Below, one piece after another: positions 35,920 to 45,098 of a DNA stretch of 64,000 nucleotides (positions are counted from its first letter, which is position 1; each line of letters begins with the position of its first letter). The DNA is from Akkermansiaceae bacterium (lineage in GTDB: Bacteria; Verrucomicrobiota; Verrucomicrobiia; Verrucomicrobiales; Akkermansiaceae). The stretch is taken from contig JAGYIT010000012.1 of assembly GCA_018402445.1 (NCBI GenBank), forward strand, positions 1-64,000. Reading direction: 5' to 3'. A model generated the notes under the pieces. That model saw only the letters and a list, made by a program, of their open reading frames with translations. It had not been told where the DNA came from and did not search any database. A program made the position numbers and the translations under genes.

Positions 35920-37284
35920 CTATTCCGGTTTCCGTTCCGTGGGGATTCCGGCCTTCGTCTCCGCGAGCCACTCCTGCAGCCGCGTGTTCATTCGCGTGGC
36001 CAGCGCGGGCTTTTCGGTGGCGAGGTTCTTCGTTTCGCCGATGTCATTTGACACATCGTACAGCTCCAGGGAGCCGTCATCATAGGAGCGGATCAACTTG
36101 TAATCCCCCATCCGTATGGACGAGCCGGGCCGGTTTTCCTTATGGAAAGACCAATGCGGATAATGCCAGAACAGCGCATCACGCTCCAAGGAGCCGCCCC
36201 CGAGCACAGCTCGCAGTGACTCGCCATCGAAGGCTTCCCTGTCACTGGACGCCACACCCGCCGCATCAAGAATCGTTGCGGTCAGATCCATGCTGACCAC
36301 CGGCGTGTTGTTGACCTCGTTGGCCTTGGATACACCCGGCCAACGGATGATGAGTGGAACGCGGACGCCCCCCTCATGCAGATGCCCCTTGCCGTTGCGG
36401 AGCGGGCGGTTGTCCGTGGCACCCGACCAGCCGCCGTTGTCGCTGGTGAAAATGACCAAGGTATCCTCCGCGATGCCCATCTTGTCCAAATGTTCTATCA
36501 CCCGCCCGACACCGCGATCCGTCGCCTCGATCTGCCCGCCGTAGATCGGGTTGATCAGACCGGGGCCTTCCTTGCCTTTGTATTTGGCGGTCAATTCCTC
36601 GGGAGCCTCGAAAGGGAAGTGAGGGTTGTATGTCCACAGACAGACGAACATCGGCTGCTCCCGGTTCCTCTCCATCCACTGGATCGTCTCATCGGCCAAG
36701 CGGTCGGTCAGATACTCCCCCTTCTTCCTGTCCTTGAGTGTGGGGATGCCATACGGATCGAAATAGGTCGGCGGCCCACCCATATCACACCCCCCGATGT
36801 TCACATCAAAGCCCTGGCTATCCGGGTAATGCCCCTCCTTGCCGAGATGCCACTTGCCGATGAATGCGGTCGTGTAGCCCACCTTCTTGAGACGCTCCGC
36901 GACGGTGATCCGCTCATGGGGCAGTGTGTTGTCGGAAGGCGGCGGCTGGATGGTCCGATTGTCCGGCCAGAACCGCTTCCCGTCCGGCCCGTGCTGGGTG
37001 ATGCGCAGGCGCGCCGGGCTCAGCCCGGTCATCAGCGCCGCCCTCGTCGGCGAGCAAACCGGGGAAGCCGCATACGCATCGGTGAACCGGACGGCTCCGG
37101 ATGCGAAGCGGTCGATCATCGGTGTATTCAGGGCGGCGTTGCCCTGGCAGCCCAGATCCATCCAGCCCATGTCATCCGTCATGATCAGCAGGACATGCGG
37201 ACTCTTGCCGGGATCCGTGGCAGCGGTGGAAAGATGCGGGAAAGCGGCAAGAAATGCCGCCGCAATGAGTGCGTGTCGTTTCAT
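35920..37284 (-). CDS. Secreted sulfatase (formylglycine-type arylsulfatase family)
   Basis: A 454-residue exported sulfatase that would hydrolyse sulfate esters, probably on polysaccharides. ATG 37284 starts a signal peptide (MKRHALIAAAFLAAFPHLST); in-frame codons further upstream would place charged residues ahead of it. LLIMTDDMGWMDLG supplies metal-binding aspartates. CSPTRAALMTG carries the Cys modified to formylglycine (CxPxR). FIGKWHLGKEGHYP and VIFTSDNGGWSG contribute Lys, His, Asp and Asn of the active site. No formylglycine-generating enzyme is encoded in the window. It is convergent with the gene before it and downstream of the regulator on the same strand. Confidence 0.92.
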   Translation of the reverse strand: MKRHALIAAAFLAAFPHLSTAATDPGKSPHVLLIMTDDMGWMDLGCQGNAALNTPMIDRFASGAVRFTDAYAASPVCSPTRAALMTGLSPARLRITQHGPDGKRFWPDNRTIQPPPSDNTLPHERITVAERLKKVGYTTAFIGKWHLGKEGHYPDSQGFDVNIGGCDMGGPPTYFDPYGIPTLKDRKKGEYLTDRLADETIQWMERNREQPMFVCLWTYNPHFPFEAPEELTAKYKGKEGPGLINPIYGGQIEATDRGVGRVIEHLDKMGIAEDTLVIFTSDNGGWSGATDNRPLRNGKGHLHEGGVRVPLIIRWPGVSKANEVNNTPVVSMDLTATILDAAGVASSDREAFDGESLRAVLGGGSLERDALFWHYPHWSFHKENRPGSSIRMGDYKLIRSYDDGSLELYDVSNDIGETKNLATEKPALATRMNTRLQEWLAETKAGIPTERKPE

Positions 37285-37395
37285 TTCCCGAATATACCCT
37301 GCGATGCTGCGCTTGGAAACCGATTTCTTCCGGAATGCCTCGCGCCGTTTCATGGTGACAGCTGCGCCGATCCGGACTGTCACGATCCATCCTGA

Positions 37396-38472
37396 TCACT
37401 GGCTCCTCGAAGGAGCCGGGCCGATGGTCGCCCCGACGAACAGATGCGCCTTGCTGGCGCTCTTGTGCCGGTTGTCCACGCCGATCCCGATCTTATCCAC
37501 CCATCTGACCACCCGCTGGATAATGGGGCGGGTGTGCCAGCGGATGTGGGTGACCTGCGGCAGGCACCAGTCCATCAGGGTGTCCGTATCGCAGTAAGCC
37601 AGGGAAACCTTCTCCGGGGCGATGATGCCCTGCCGGGCGAGGTGATCCCGCGCGGAAATGAAGATCATGGGTTCGTCCAGCAACAGCGCGGTGGGCGGCG
37701 TGGTCTTGAAAAGCGAATCGAGCAGGGTGTGCAATCCCTTCGGGTTGTCTTCCCAATCCGGCAGGTTGTAAGCGCCCGTCTTGATGCCGTGGTGGGAAAG
37801 GCGCTCAAGGAACAGGCATTCGAGAAACCCGGGAGCGGGCTTGCGGCGATCCTCCCGCACCACGTTCACGATGCGGCGATGGCCCAGGGAGACCAGGCGG
37901 TCCACGAGATCGTGGTATGCCCGCACCTTGTCCACCGAAGCGGCGGCGAGCGGAACCTTTCTGTGGCGTCCGAACAGCGCAAAAGTCGGCGTCATCCGCC
38001 CGTGGAACCATTCGAGCAGCTCCCGGGAACCCGCCACCACCACCCACGCATCGGCCTCCGTGCCCTCGACAAAGCGGGCGATCCGCTTCTGATCCATGCC
38101 AAGGCAGCGCATCGTCTTCGCGGCGAAAGAAGCCCTGTGCCCCCCCGCCCCCAGCATGTGCACCAGCTCCACCAGATAGTCGGTCGTCCGGTCGGACGGC
38201 TCGTAGAGCAGGATCATCACCTTCAGCCCGACCGTCCGCAGGCTCTCCGCGTCCCTCAGAATCCTGCGGCTGCGTTTTCCTCCCCGGTTTTCCAGCAGGC
38301 CTTCCTTTTCCAGGGAGGCAACCGCCGCCAGCACCGTGTTCGTCCCCATCCCGAGATCCCTCACCATCTGGTTGACCCCCGGCATCGTCCCGCCGATGTT
38401 GCCGCTGAGGATCTGGCTGCGGAGGTGATCCGTGAGCTGCACCACGGCGGATTTCGGTGTGAAAGGTCTCAT
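37396..38472 (-). CDS. GntR-HTH/LacI-sensor transcription regulator
   Basis: A 358-residue regulator. Residues ~1-75 form a GntR winged helix (AVVQLTDHLRSQILSGNIGG, PGVNQMVRDLGMGTNTVLAA, LEKEGLLENRGGKRSR). The rest is a LacI/periplasmic-binding-protein-type sensor (VGLKVMILLYEPSD, DLVDRLVSLGHRRIVNVVRE, TALLLDEPMIFISA), presumably for a sugar. A 17-bp palindrome ends 10 bp upstream of its ATG, and the same palindrome occurs before two other transcription units, so it is probably autoregulated and controls a small regulon. It is divergent from the LamG PEP-CTERM gene. A deleted homologue lies at 46828-47087. Confidence 0.88.
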   Translation of the reverse strand: MRPFTPKSAVVQLTDHLRSQILSGNIGGTMPGVNQMVRDLGMGTNTVLAAVASLEKEGLLENRGGKRSRRILRDAESLRTVGLKVMILLYEPSDRTTDYLVELVHMLGAGGHRASFAAKTMRCLGMDQKRIARFVEGTEADAWVVVAGSRELLEWFHGRMTPTFALFGRHRKVPLAAASVDKVRAYHDLVDRLVSLGHRRIVNVVREDRRKPAPGFLECLFLERLSHHGIKTGAYNLPDWEDNPKGLHTLLDSLFKTTPPTALLLDEPMIFISARDHLARQGIIAPEKVSLAYCDTDTLMDWCLPQVTHIRWHTRPIIQRVVRWVDKIGIGVDNRHKSASKAHLFVGATIGPAPSRSQ

Positions 38473-38481
38473 GCGTTTTCA

Positions 38482-38498
38482 ATTACCTATAAAGTAAT
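38482..38498. promoter_or_regulatory. ATTAC-N7-GTAAT operator, copy 2 (between divergent genes)
   Basis: ATTACCTATAAAGTAAT between the regulator (ATG at 38472, minus) and the LamG PEP-CTERM gene (ATG at 38623, plus). It lies so close to the regulator start that binding should block its expression. Confidence 0.75.
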
Positions 38499-38622
38499 AG
38501 CAATGCACGAAGAAAAATTACGAAGACCTTGATCTCGGGGGAGGTAAAAAAGATCCGTAATCGATGAATGGTTATTTTTATCGACACGCCTACTCCCACA
38601 TAAACCAAACCACCAACACTCC

Positions 38623-39495
38623 ATGGAAAACAGAAATTACAACAAACAGGCCGCCGGGCTTCTGAGCGCGGCAGCCGCCCTTTGCCTGGCCGTCTCCTCC
38701 GCCCAGGGTGCGCTCATCGCACACTGGAAGCTCGATGAGGCGAACGGCGACTACACCTCTGGTGGCATCAGGGAAGAAGTCAGCGGCAACTCCACGATTG
38801 CCAGGGAAGTGTCCGCTTCTACCTCTATCACCGAAGGCGCGGCTGGCCTGGCTCCCGATGGCGGCACAGCGATGACGTTCACCGCCACGGACCCCGACAG
38901 CTACATCAATGCGGGCAGTGTCGAGAGCAATGGAACCTACGTCTCGGGAGCTGCCACCACTCCCTTGGTGCTAGGAAACACATTCTCCATCACCGCCTGG
39001 TTCAATGTCTCTTCTGTCGCCGGAAATAGCGACCGGATGATCATTTCCAACACGTTCAACTCCAACACCGGATTTGCGCTTGGCACGAGTGGCACCAATA
39101 TCGTCGCGGACTTCGGCAACCTGCGGTTCGGAGCGACGGCGGGCATCTCAGCCAATCGCACATACTTCGTGGCGATGCTGCATGACACCGATGGAGACGT
39201 GAACTTCGGCTGGACGGCCGGAGCGAACAACAGGATCTCCCTCTACGATACCACGACCTCGACCTGGCAGCACTTCGACGGCACCCAGAGCAAGAGCGTG
39301 ATCAATTTGCAGAACCTGACCATCGGCAGTTTCACCAGCGCCACCACCCGCGAGTTCGTTGGCACCCTCGATGACATCCGGATCGACAGCGACACCCTGA
39401 GCCAGGCACAGTTGAATGCTCTGGTCATCCCGGAGCCTTCCTCCGCCCTTCTCGGCGGTCTCGGCCTGCTGGTCTTGCTCCGCCGCCGCCGCTAG
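38623..39495 (+). CDS. PEP-CTERM protein with LamG domain
   Basis: A 290-residue surface protein. The signal peptide spans residues ~1-30 (GLLSAAAALCLAVSSAQG). A LamG/concanavalin A-like lectin domain begins at LIAHWKLDEANGDYTSGG and ends near LDDIRIDSDTLSQAQLNAL. The C-terminus is a PEP-CTERM sorting signal: VIPEPSSALLGGLGLLVLL then RRRR. It would be exported, processed by an exosortase and placed on the cell surface or in exopolysaccharide, where the LamG domain could bind glycan. It is divergent from the GntR/LacI-type regulator and followed by a strong terminator. Confidence 0.92.
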   Translation: MENRNYNKQAAGLLSAAAALCLAVSSAQGALIAHWKLDEANGDYTSGGIREEVSGNSTIAREVSASTSITEGAAGLAPDGGTAMTFTATDPDSYINAGSVESNGTYVSGAATTPLVLGNTFSITAWFNVSSVAGNSDRMIISNTFNSNTGFALGTSGTNIVADFGNLRFGATAGISANRTYFVAMLHDTDGDVNFGWTAGANNRISLYDTTTSTWQHFDGTQSKSVINLQNLTIGSFTSATTREFVGTLDDIRIDSDTLSQAQLNALVIPEPSSALLGGLGLLVLLRRRR

Positions 39496-39521
39496 GGCGG
39501 ATCACGGATCACCTCTTCACG

Positions 39522-39559
39522 ATCGGGGCAGCTTGCGAGGCAAGTGCCCCGATTTTTTT
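39522..39559 (+). terminator. Intrinsic terminator after the PEP-CTERM gene
   Basis: ATCGGGGCAGCTTGC pairs with GCAAGTGCCCCGAT (one bulged base) around a short loop and is followed directly by TTTTTT. Confidence 0.85.
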
Positions 39560-39596
39560 GCCCCTTGGAACAATACATCCTTGCCTCCATCACGGA

Positions 39597-39690
39597 GTCG
39601 CGCCGCGACGGAAAGAAACCATGCGTTTCCGAACGGAAACAATTCCCTGTCGCGGCGCGACAATTGATGGTAGCCGTGGGTTTCAACCCA
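39597..39690. repeat. REP-like double palindrome
   Basis: GTCGCGCCGCGAC and GTCGCGGCGCGAC (near 39598 and 39649) are perfect reverse complements about 40 bp apart, with the GTTTCC/GGAAAC pair between them. A second small hairpin, GTGGGTTTCAACCCATGG, follows directly. There is no coding potential. The composition suggests a dispersed REP-type element. Confidence 0.6.
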
Positions 39691-39870
39691 TGGAATACCG
39701 AACCATAACGAATCCGCGTCGCGTGGCGACGCTCCGAACTCTTTTCGTTTTTTGACATTTTGCGGATTCAGTAGATGCGCGGGATGGGGTTGGGGATTGA
39801 TGATGGAAACGGGTAGTGACGTTCCCGCCGAGGTCGTTCCTGATTTTCAGCGTGCGAGGAATCAAAAACT

Positions 39871-39906
39871 ACTCAATCATCGCGTAAAATCACTCAACCA
39901 TTGAGT
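39871..39906. promoter_or_regulatory. Paired ACTCAA(T/C)CAT sites with palindrome
   Basis: ACTCAATCAT at 39871 and ACTCAACCAT at 39892 are 21 bp apart, two helical turns. The second, with the following bases, forms a palindrome ACTCAACCATTGAGT (39892-39906). They lie 42 bp upstream of the ATPase gene and look like an operator pair for an unidentified regulator. Confidence 0.45.
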
Positions 39907-39947
39907 TAAATTTGACATTGTCCTAAAAAATGGCAGGATGAGAACTC

Positions 39948-41141
39948 ATGGAATTCAAGCGGGATATTGTCTGTGATCTTGAGAAAGGACTGCGGGAGAT
40001 GCCGCAGTTCCTGCAGATTGTTATCGGCCCTAGGCAGGTCGGGAAAACCACGGCGGTGATGCAGGTCGCCGAGCGGTTAGGCTGGCCGAAGGTAGTGGCC
40101 TCGGCGGATGAACCCTTGCCACCGGGGCCGGAGTGGGTGGAGAGCCAATGGCGTATGGCGCGGGTCAAGGAAGCGGGAGACGGGGGGCCGATCCTGCTGG
40201 TCTTGGATGAAATCCAGAAGGTGGCGGGCTGGTCTGAGGTGATCAAACGCCTGTGGGACGAGGAGCAAACCCGCAAGGGCAGGATACGGGTGGTTTTGCT
40301 CGGCTCGTCCGCCCTGCAGCTTCATCAGGGAATGACGGAAAGCCTGGCGGGACGTTATTTCCTCCACCGCTGCATGCACTGGACTCTGCCGGAATGCGCA
40401 AAGGCCTTCGGATGGTCGCTCGACGATTGGCTATTGTGGGGCGGCTACCCCGGCGCAGCCGCCCTGGCGGGTGATGAATCCCTCTGGCGGCGTTATGTCA
40501 CGGATTCGCTGGTCGAGGCGGTCTTGGCGCGTGATGTGATGACCGGCCACAGGATCGCGAAGCCGGTTCTGCTGCGCCATTTGTTCGCGCTTGCCTGCGC
40601 CTATCCGAGCCAGGTCGTTTCCTACAACAAGATGCTCGGCCAACTGGTTGACGCAGGCAACACGACCACCTTGGCCGGTTACGTCGCAGCTCTCGAAACC
40701 GCCTTTTTGCTCTCCGGCCTGCAGGCATGGTCGGGCAGCGCCGTGAAACAGCGATCCAGCAGTCCTAAGCTGATTTTGTGGAACAATGCCCTGATCCACG
40801 CGATGTCCCGGCGGACTGCGGTGGACGTGCGGGCGGATGCCGGATGGCGCGGCCGTTTGGTCGAAAACGCGGTGGGTGCGCACCTGCTCTGTCATCTTCC
40901 CAACATGGGGTATTCCGTCCATTACTGGCGCGAGGGCAATGCCGAGGTGGATTTCGTGGTGGCGCGGCCAGGCAAGCTTTGGGCGCTGGAAGTCAAGTCC
41001 GGTCGCGGCGGCAAGACTCCCGGATTGCCCGCCTTCCGCAAACGTTTCCCCGAGTCCGAGGCGCTTCTGATCGGTGGCGGCGGAGTGCCGCTTGAGGAGT
41101 TTTTCCACCACCACCCGGCTGTCTGGTTCGGGCGGGAATGA
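39948..41141 (+). CDS. AAA_14/DUF4143-type ATPase
   Basis: A 397-residue protein of the AAA_14 plus DUF4143 family. Walker A IVIGPRQVGKTT is near residues 25-36 and Walker B ILLVLDEIQKVAGW near 84-97. After the ATPase domain, DUF4143 spans roughly residues 180-390. Its end has a PD-(D/E)xK-like pattern, GNAEVDFVVARPGKLWALEV then KSG, as seen in restriction-nuclease-fold domains. Members are common, often solitary, and of unknown role. No partner gene is adjacent, and its codon composition is like its surroundings. Confidence 0.88.
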   Translation: MEFKRDIVCDLEKGLREMPQFLQIVIGPRQVGKTTAVMQVAERLGWPKVVASADEPLPPGPEWVESQWRMARVKEAGDGGPILLVLDEIQKVAGWSEVIKRLWDEEQTRKGRIRVVLLGSSALQLHQGMTESLAGRYFLHRCMHWTLPECAKAFGWSLDDWLLWGGYPGAAALAGDESLWRRYVTDSLVEAVLARDVMTGHRIAKPVLLRHLFALACAYPSQVVSYNKMLGQLVDAGNTTTLAGYVAALETAFLLSGLQAWSGSAVKQRSSSPKLILWNNALIHAMSRRTAVDVRADAGWRGRLVENAVGAHLLCHLPNMGYSVHYWREGNAEVDFVVARPGKLWALEVKSGRGGKTPGLPAFRKRFPESEALLIGGGGVPLEEFFHHHPAVWFGRE

Positions 41142-41233
41142 AATCATTTGGAGTCCCCGCTATTTAAATCCGGTTCATTCGCGGTTCAATCTTCCTTCCA
41201 ACATTTCAGGCGGACGGGATTCACGTTTCTTCT

Positions 41234-41250
41234 ATTATCCTTAAAGTAAT
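41234..41250. promoter_or_regulatory. ATTA(T/C)-N7-GTAAT operator, copy 3
   Basis: ATTATCCTTAAAGTAAT, extending to CTATTA...TAATAG at 41232-41252. It lies about 125 bp upstream of the SASA esterase gene and matches the sites at 31524 and 38482 with one weaker half-site. Confidence 0.6.
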
Positions 41251-41376
41251 AGAAGGCGGGAGACAAATCCCTGTCATTTCCATGGGTGGAGCGCAAGATC
41301 AGCTCCTCGCCCGCGTAGTTCCATGTAGAACCGCGCGCGCGCAGCTCATGTCCGCGACCCAATCCAACCCCAAATT

Positions 41377-42492
41377 ATGACCCACCATTCCCTACGTCTT
41401 CTCACCCTTGCGGCTTCGCTGGCCGTTTGTTCCACACCGCTGGCGGCCAAGACCGTGAAGGTCTTCATCCTCGCCGGCCAGTCCAACATGGAGGGCAAGG
41501 GCGATCCGACGCATCTTGTCACCCATAAGGACGATCCGCTGATCAAGCCCTGGTATGCCAGGGTCAAGGATGGCGAAGGCTGGGCGGTGCGAGACGATGT
41601 CTTCATCACCTATCCCGTCAAAAGCAAGGGGGCGAAGCATGGCCCGCTGACGGTCGGCTACGGCACTCTTGGGGAGGACTCGATCGGGCCGGAGTTCGGC
41701 TTCGGCCATGTGGTCGGCGAGGCGTTCGACGAGCCGGTGCTGATCATCAAGACCGCATGGGGCGGCAAGAGCGTCTATCAGGACTTCCGCCCGCCCAGCG
41801 CGATGCCTAGCGACGAGGAACTCAGGGAAATGATCGCGGGGATGCAGAAGTCGTTCGATGCGATCACCCTGGCGAACGAGAAAAAGAAGACGGAAGGCAA
41901 GAAGCTCCAGAGGACGACGCCCGTGCCCACTCCCGATGAACTCAGGTCGTCCTTCGGCAAATACTACCGCAGCATGATCGAGAACGTGAAAAAGGAACTC
42001 GGTGATTTTGAAAACAAGTTTCCCGAGCTGAAAGGTTACGAACCGGAACTCGCCGGTTTTGTCTGGCACCAGGGCTTCAACGACATGGTCCGCAAGGCCT
42101 ATGCGCCGACGAAGTGGACCGAATACACCGGTTGGACGGCGGCGATGATCAAGGATCTGCGCAAGGATCTGGATGCGCCCGATCTGCCCGTGGCGATCGG
42201 CGAGTGCGGCACCGGCGGGGTCGAGGGTCGGGGCGATTTCCAAGCCGCCCAGGCCGCGATCGCCAAGCTCCCCGAGTTCAAGGGAAGCGTGGTTTTCGTC
42301 GAGACCGCCCAGCTTCTGGATCCGCTGGCCGTGCAGTGGTTCAAGGAAGACCTTTGGAAGAAGGGCGAGGAAGGGATGGCGAAGTGGAGCACAGTCGGCA
42401 GCGACCGCCCCTACCACTACTACGGCTCGGGCAAGACCTATTTCCTCAAAGGCGTGGCGTTCGGCGAGGCCATGGTGAAGCTGCAGAAATGA
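41377..42492 (+). CDS. Secreted SASA-domain carbohydrate esterase
   Basis: A 371-residue exported SGNH-type hydrolase of the sialate O-acetylesterase-like (SASA, formerly DUF303) group, expected to remove acetyl groups from glycans. The signal peptide ends near LAAK. VFILAGQSNMEGKG near residue 29 holds the catalytic serine (GQSN). IIKTAWGGKSVYQDF and GFVWHQGFNDMV are conserved SASA blocks. SDRPYHYYGSGKTYFLKGVA at the C-terminus probably carries the catalytic histidine. It is the first gene after the third operator and is followed 50 bp later by a DUF6288 gene; a second SASA/DUF6288 pair lies at 47-53 kb. Confidence 0.88.
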   Translation: MTHHSLRLLTLAASLAVCSTPLAAKTVKVFILAGQSNMEGKGDPTHLVTHKDDPLIKPWYARVKDGEGWAVRDDVFITYPVKSKGAKHGPLTVGYGTLGEDSIGPEFGFGHVVGEAFDEPVLIIKTAWGGKSVYQDFRPPSAMPSDEELREMIAGMQKSFDAITLANEKKKTEGKKLQRTTPVPTPDELRSSFGKYYRSMIENVKKELGDFENKFPELKGYEPELAGFVWHQGFNDMVRKAYAPTKWTEYTGWTAAMIKDLRKDLDAPDLPVAIGECGTGGVEGRGDFQAAQAAIAKLPEFKGSVVFVETAQLLDPLAVQWFKEDLWKKGEEGMAKWSTVGSDRPYHYYGSGKTYFLKGVAFGEAMVKLQK

Positions 42493-42542
42493 TGATCCAT
42501 CTTCCTGCGCACCATACACCTGAACACCCTGACCGATCCCTT

Positions 42543-45032
42543 ATGAAAATTTTGAAAACATTCCTTCTGTCCCTGGCGCTGGCCTCCTCGGGGGCTTTGG
42601 CAAACACCCTGCCCGCCGGCAAGGACACCAAGGACATCATGCTCGGGGTGACCGGCCTGTTCGCCGCCATCAAGGGCGCGGAATTCCAGGTCACCGAAGT
42701 CACGCCCGACACCCCGGCGGCGGGGAAGCTTGAAAACGGTGACGTGCTGCTCGCAGTGAACGGCGAGTCGCTTGGGATACAGGATCCGCGCCATCCCATC
42801 GGCCTGGCGATCAATGCCGCCGAGGGCAAGGATGGGAAAATCACTTTCGACATCAAGCGCGGCGGTGCCAAGAAATCGGTTGCCATCCAGCTCGACCCCA
42901 TCGGCAGCTACAGCGCGACGTATCCGATCGGTTGCAAGAAATCGCAGCGCATCATCGACCAAACCGCTGCCTTTATCCTCGCAAACGGCGGCCCGGGGGA
43001 AGGGATCAACGGCAATCTTGAGGGACTTTTTCTCCTTTCCACCGGCGAAGAGAAATACCTGCCCGCCCTCGAAAAGTATGCCACCGCCCTCGCCGACAAG
43101 GGGCCCGGGACGAGCACCTGGATGATCGGCTACAGCGGTATTTTTCTCGGGGAATACTATCTCGCCACAGGCGACAAGCGGGTCCTTCCTGCCCTCAAGG
43201 ACCGCTGCGATGCCCTGAGCAGAGGCCAGTTCTTTGATGGCTGGGGGCATGGGGTGAAGAGCTGCAACCCGGGCTACGTCACCGGTGGGGTGCTGAATGC
43301 GGCTGGTAATCAAGCGCTGACCACCCTGGTCCTTTCCCGTGAATGCGGGGTGGAGGTGAACCAGCATACCTACGACAGCGCCCTGCGCTTCTTCTTCCGC
43401 TTCGCCGGGCGGGGCGGCGTTCCCTACGGCAACCATCACCCGGAGTTGTGGTGGGCCTCGAATGGCAAGAACGGAGGCCTCGCCTCCGCCCTGACGCTGC
43501 TTCCGGACAAGAAATTCCAGGCAGGCGCCCGGTTGCTCGCCTTGGCCGAGACCGACAGCTACTGGGGCTGCGAGGGCGGCCACGGATCGTGCTTCGGCAA
43601 CCAGACCTGGCGCAACATCGTCGATGCGCTCGTGATGGACGATCACCACGACTCATGGCGCCGCCATAAGGACCGGATGATCTGGTTCTACGAACTCTCG
43701 CGGATGCCGGGAGGAGGCTTCCGTGCGCCCTGGTATCCCGGACACGGCACCATCGGGAAGGCCCCGCTCCATCAGACCGGCCTCATTGCGATGGCCTACA
43801 CCGCGCACCTCCACAAGCTCCGCATCTGCGGCAAGCCGCGCACGAAGTTCAGTGGCCCCCACAGGGCCAGCTCGGTGGAGATCGCTCTCGAAACCGACGA
43901 CTTCCACCGCACCGACTTCATCGACGGAACGGTCATCGAGGAGCAGCCCCACGAGATCGCGGATGCATTCATGAAGCTCTACGACGAATCGGGTAACGAA
44001 CTGCCGATGAGGGGCCTTGCGGACAAAAACGACAAGCGCAAGAAGAGGGTGCCCGCGGCCTGGTATGCGAAGCTGATGCGCCACTACTCTCCCACGGTGC
44101 GCGAGTGGGCCGCCCACGGCCTCGGCTACCTCGGCGAGGAGGCGATTCCGGAGATCAAGAAGGCACTTGCGAGCAAGGACGGCCGCCTGCGGGTGGCGGG
44201 ACTGGATGCCATCAGCTGCGCCACCGGATGGAGCATTGGGAAAACGGAATCCAACATCACCCCTGAGATGATCAAGGAACACTTTCTCCCGGAGATCGTC
44301 GCCCCGCTCAACGATCCCGACGCCCCGATGTGGGAGAAGCGCCAGGCCCTCATGGCACTGAGCTGTGCCGCCCCGGCGTCGATCAAGGCCCATCTGGCTG
44401 CCGTGAAGCTCCAGCTCGGCGGGGACGATTGGTGGCTCAGGGCGGCGGCCTTCCACGTCATGCTTGCCCTCATCGACGACACCGAAGCCATCCGCTCGAT
44501 GCTTCCCGCCATGCTTGCAAGCTATGATGCCGACACCTACCTCCCGAGCCGGCGATGGGGTGCCACGGACTTCTTCAAGAAAGCCATCGCGGCCAACCCC
44601 GAGGTCAAGGACGAGATCATCGCCGGTATGGCGAAGTCGCTCCGGACCATGGAGCTGCGCAATGGTATCGAGCGGTCCATCGACGTGAACAACACCTTCG
44701 AAACCCTCCGCTACATCGACATGAAGCGGCACCCGGAGCATGCCGAACCGTTCCTCCCTTCCATCGAACGAATCTATCCCGACCTCGAACCGCTCCCCGC
44801 AAGCTGGACAGTGGTCGGCGCCCGCTGGGGCAACATCGGCTTAGCCAAGGCCGCCGAGCTTCTCGGTGAGGACGGTCGCCCGTTCATCGAGAGCCTGAAA
44901 CGCATCCGCCCCCAACTCGTGGCGCTCCAGAAGGATCGCAAGCAGGGCAAGACAACGAAGGACGCACTCGAGCGCCTCGACGAAGTGGTGACCGCGTGGG
45001 AGCAGAAGTTTGGAACCATCGAGGTGAAATAG
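42543..45032 (+). CDS. Secreted PDZ-DUF6288 protein, copy 1
   Basis: An 829-residue exported protein. ATG 42543 opens the signal peptide (KTFLLSLALASSGALA); the frame is open upstream inside the preceding gene. A PDZ-like domain covers residues ~35-120 (QVTEVTPDTPAAGKLENGDV). A conserved DUF6288 region of all-alpha, six-hairpin-like appearance follows (STWMIGYSGIFLGEYYLATG, DGWGHGVKSCNPGYVTGG, DRMIWFYELSRMPGGGFRAP). The C-terminal third is HEAT-like (REWAAHGLGYLGEEAIPEIK). The function of DUF6288 is unknown. Adjacency to a carbohydrate esterase suggests extracellular glycan handling. Confidence 0.8.
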   Translation: MKILKTFLLSLALASSGALANTLPAGKDTKDIMLGVTGLFAAIKGAEFQVTEVTPDTPAAGKLENGDVLLAVNGESLGIQDPRHPIGLAINAAEGKDGKITFDIKRGGAKKSVAIQLDPIGSYSATYPIGCKKSQRIIDQTAAFILANGGPGEGINGNLEGLFLLSTGEEKYLPALEKYATALADKGPGTSTWMIGYSGIFLGEYYLATGDKRVLPALKDRCDALSRGQFFDGWGHGVKSCNPGYVTGGVLNAAGNQALTTLVLSRECGVEVNQHTYDSALRFFFRFAGRGGVPYGNHHPELWWASNGKNGGLASALTLLPDKKFQAGARLLALAETDSYWGCEGGHGSCFGNQTWRNIVDALVMDDHHDSWRRHKDRMIWFYELSRMPGGGFRAPWYPGHGTIGKAPLHQTGLIAMAYTAHLHKLRICGKPRTKFSGPHRASSVEIALETDDFHRTDFIDGTVIEEQPHEIADAFMKLYDESGNELPMRGLADKNDKRKKRVPAAWYAKLMRHYSPTVREWAAHGLGYLGEEAIPEIKKALASKDGRLRVAGLDAISCATGWSIGKTESNITPEMIKEHFLPEIVAPLNDPDAPMWEKRQALMALSCAAPASIKAHLAAVKLQLGGDDWWLRAAAFHVMLALIDDTEAIRSMLPAMLASYDADTYLPSRRWGATDFFKKAIAANPEVKDEIIAGMAKSLRTMELRNGIERSIDVNNTFETLRYIDMKRHPEHAEPFLPSIERIYPDLEPLPASWTVVGARWGNIGLAKAAELLGEDGRPFIESLKRIRPQLVALQKDRKQGKTTKDALERLDEVVTAWEQKFGTIEVK

Positions 45033-45098
45033 ATAGAACGCCAATATCAATATGAAGACACTTCTCGAAAATGAAGCCATCCCCGTCTGCCCCAGGCA

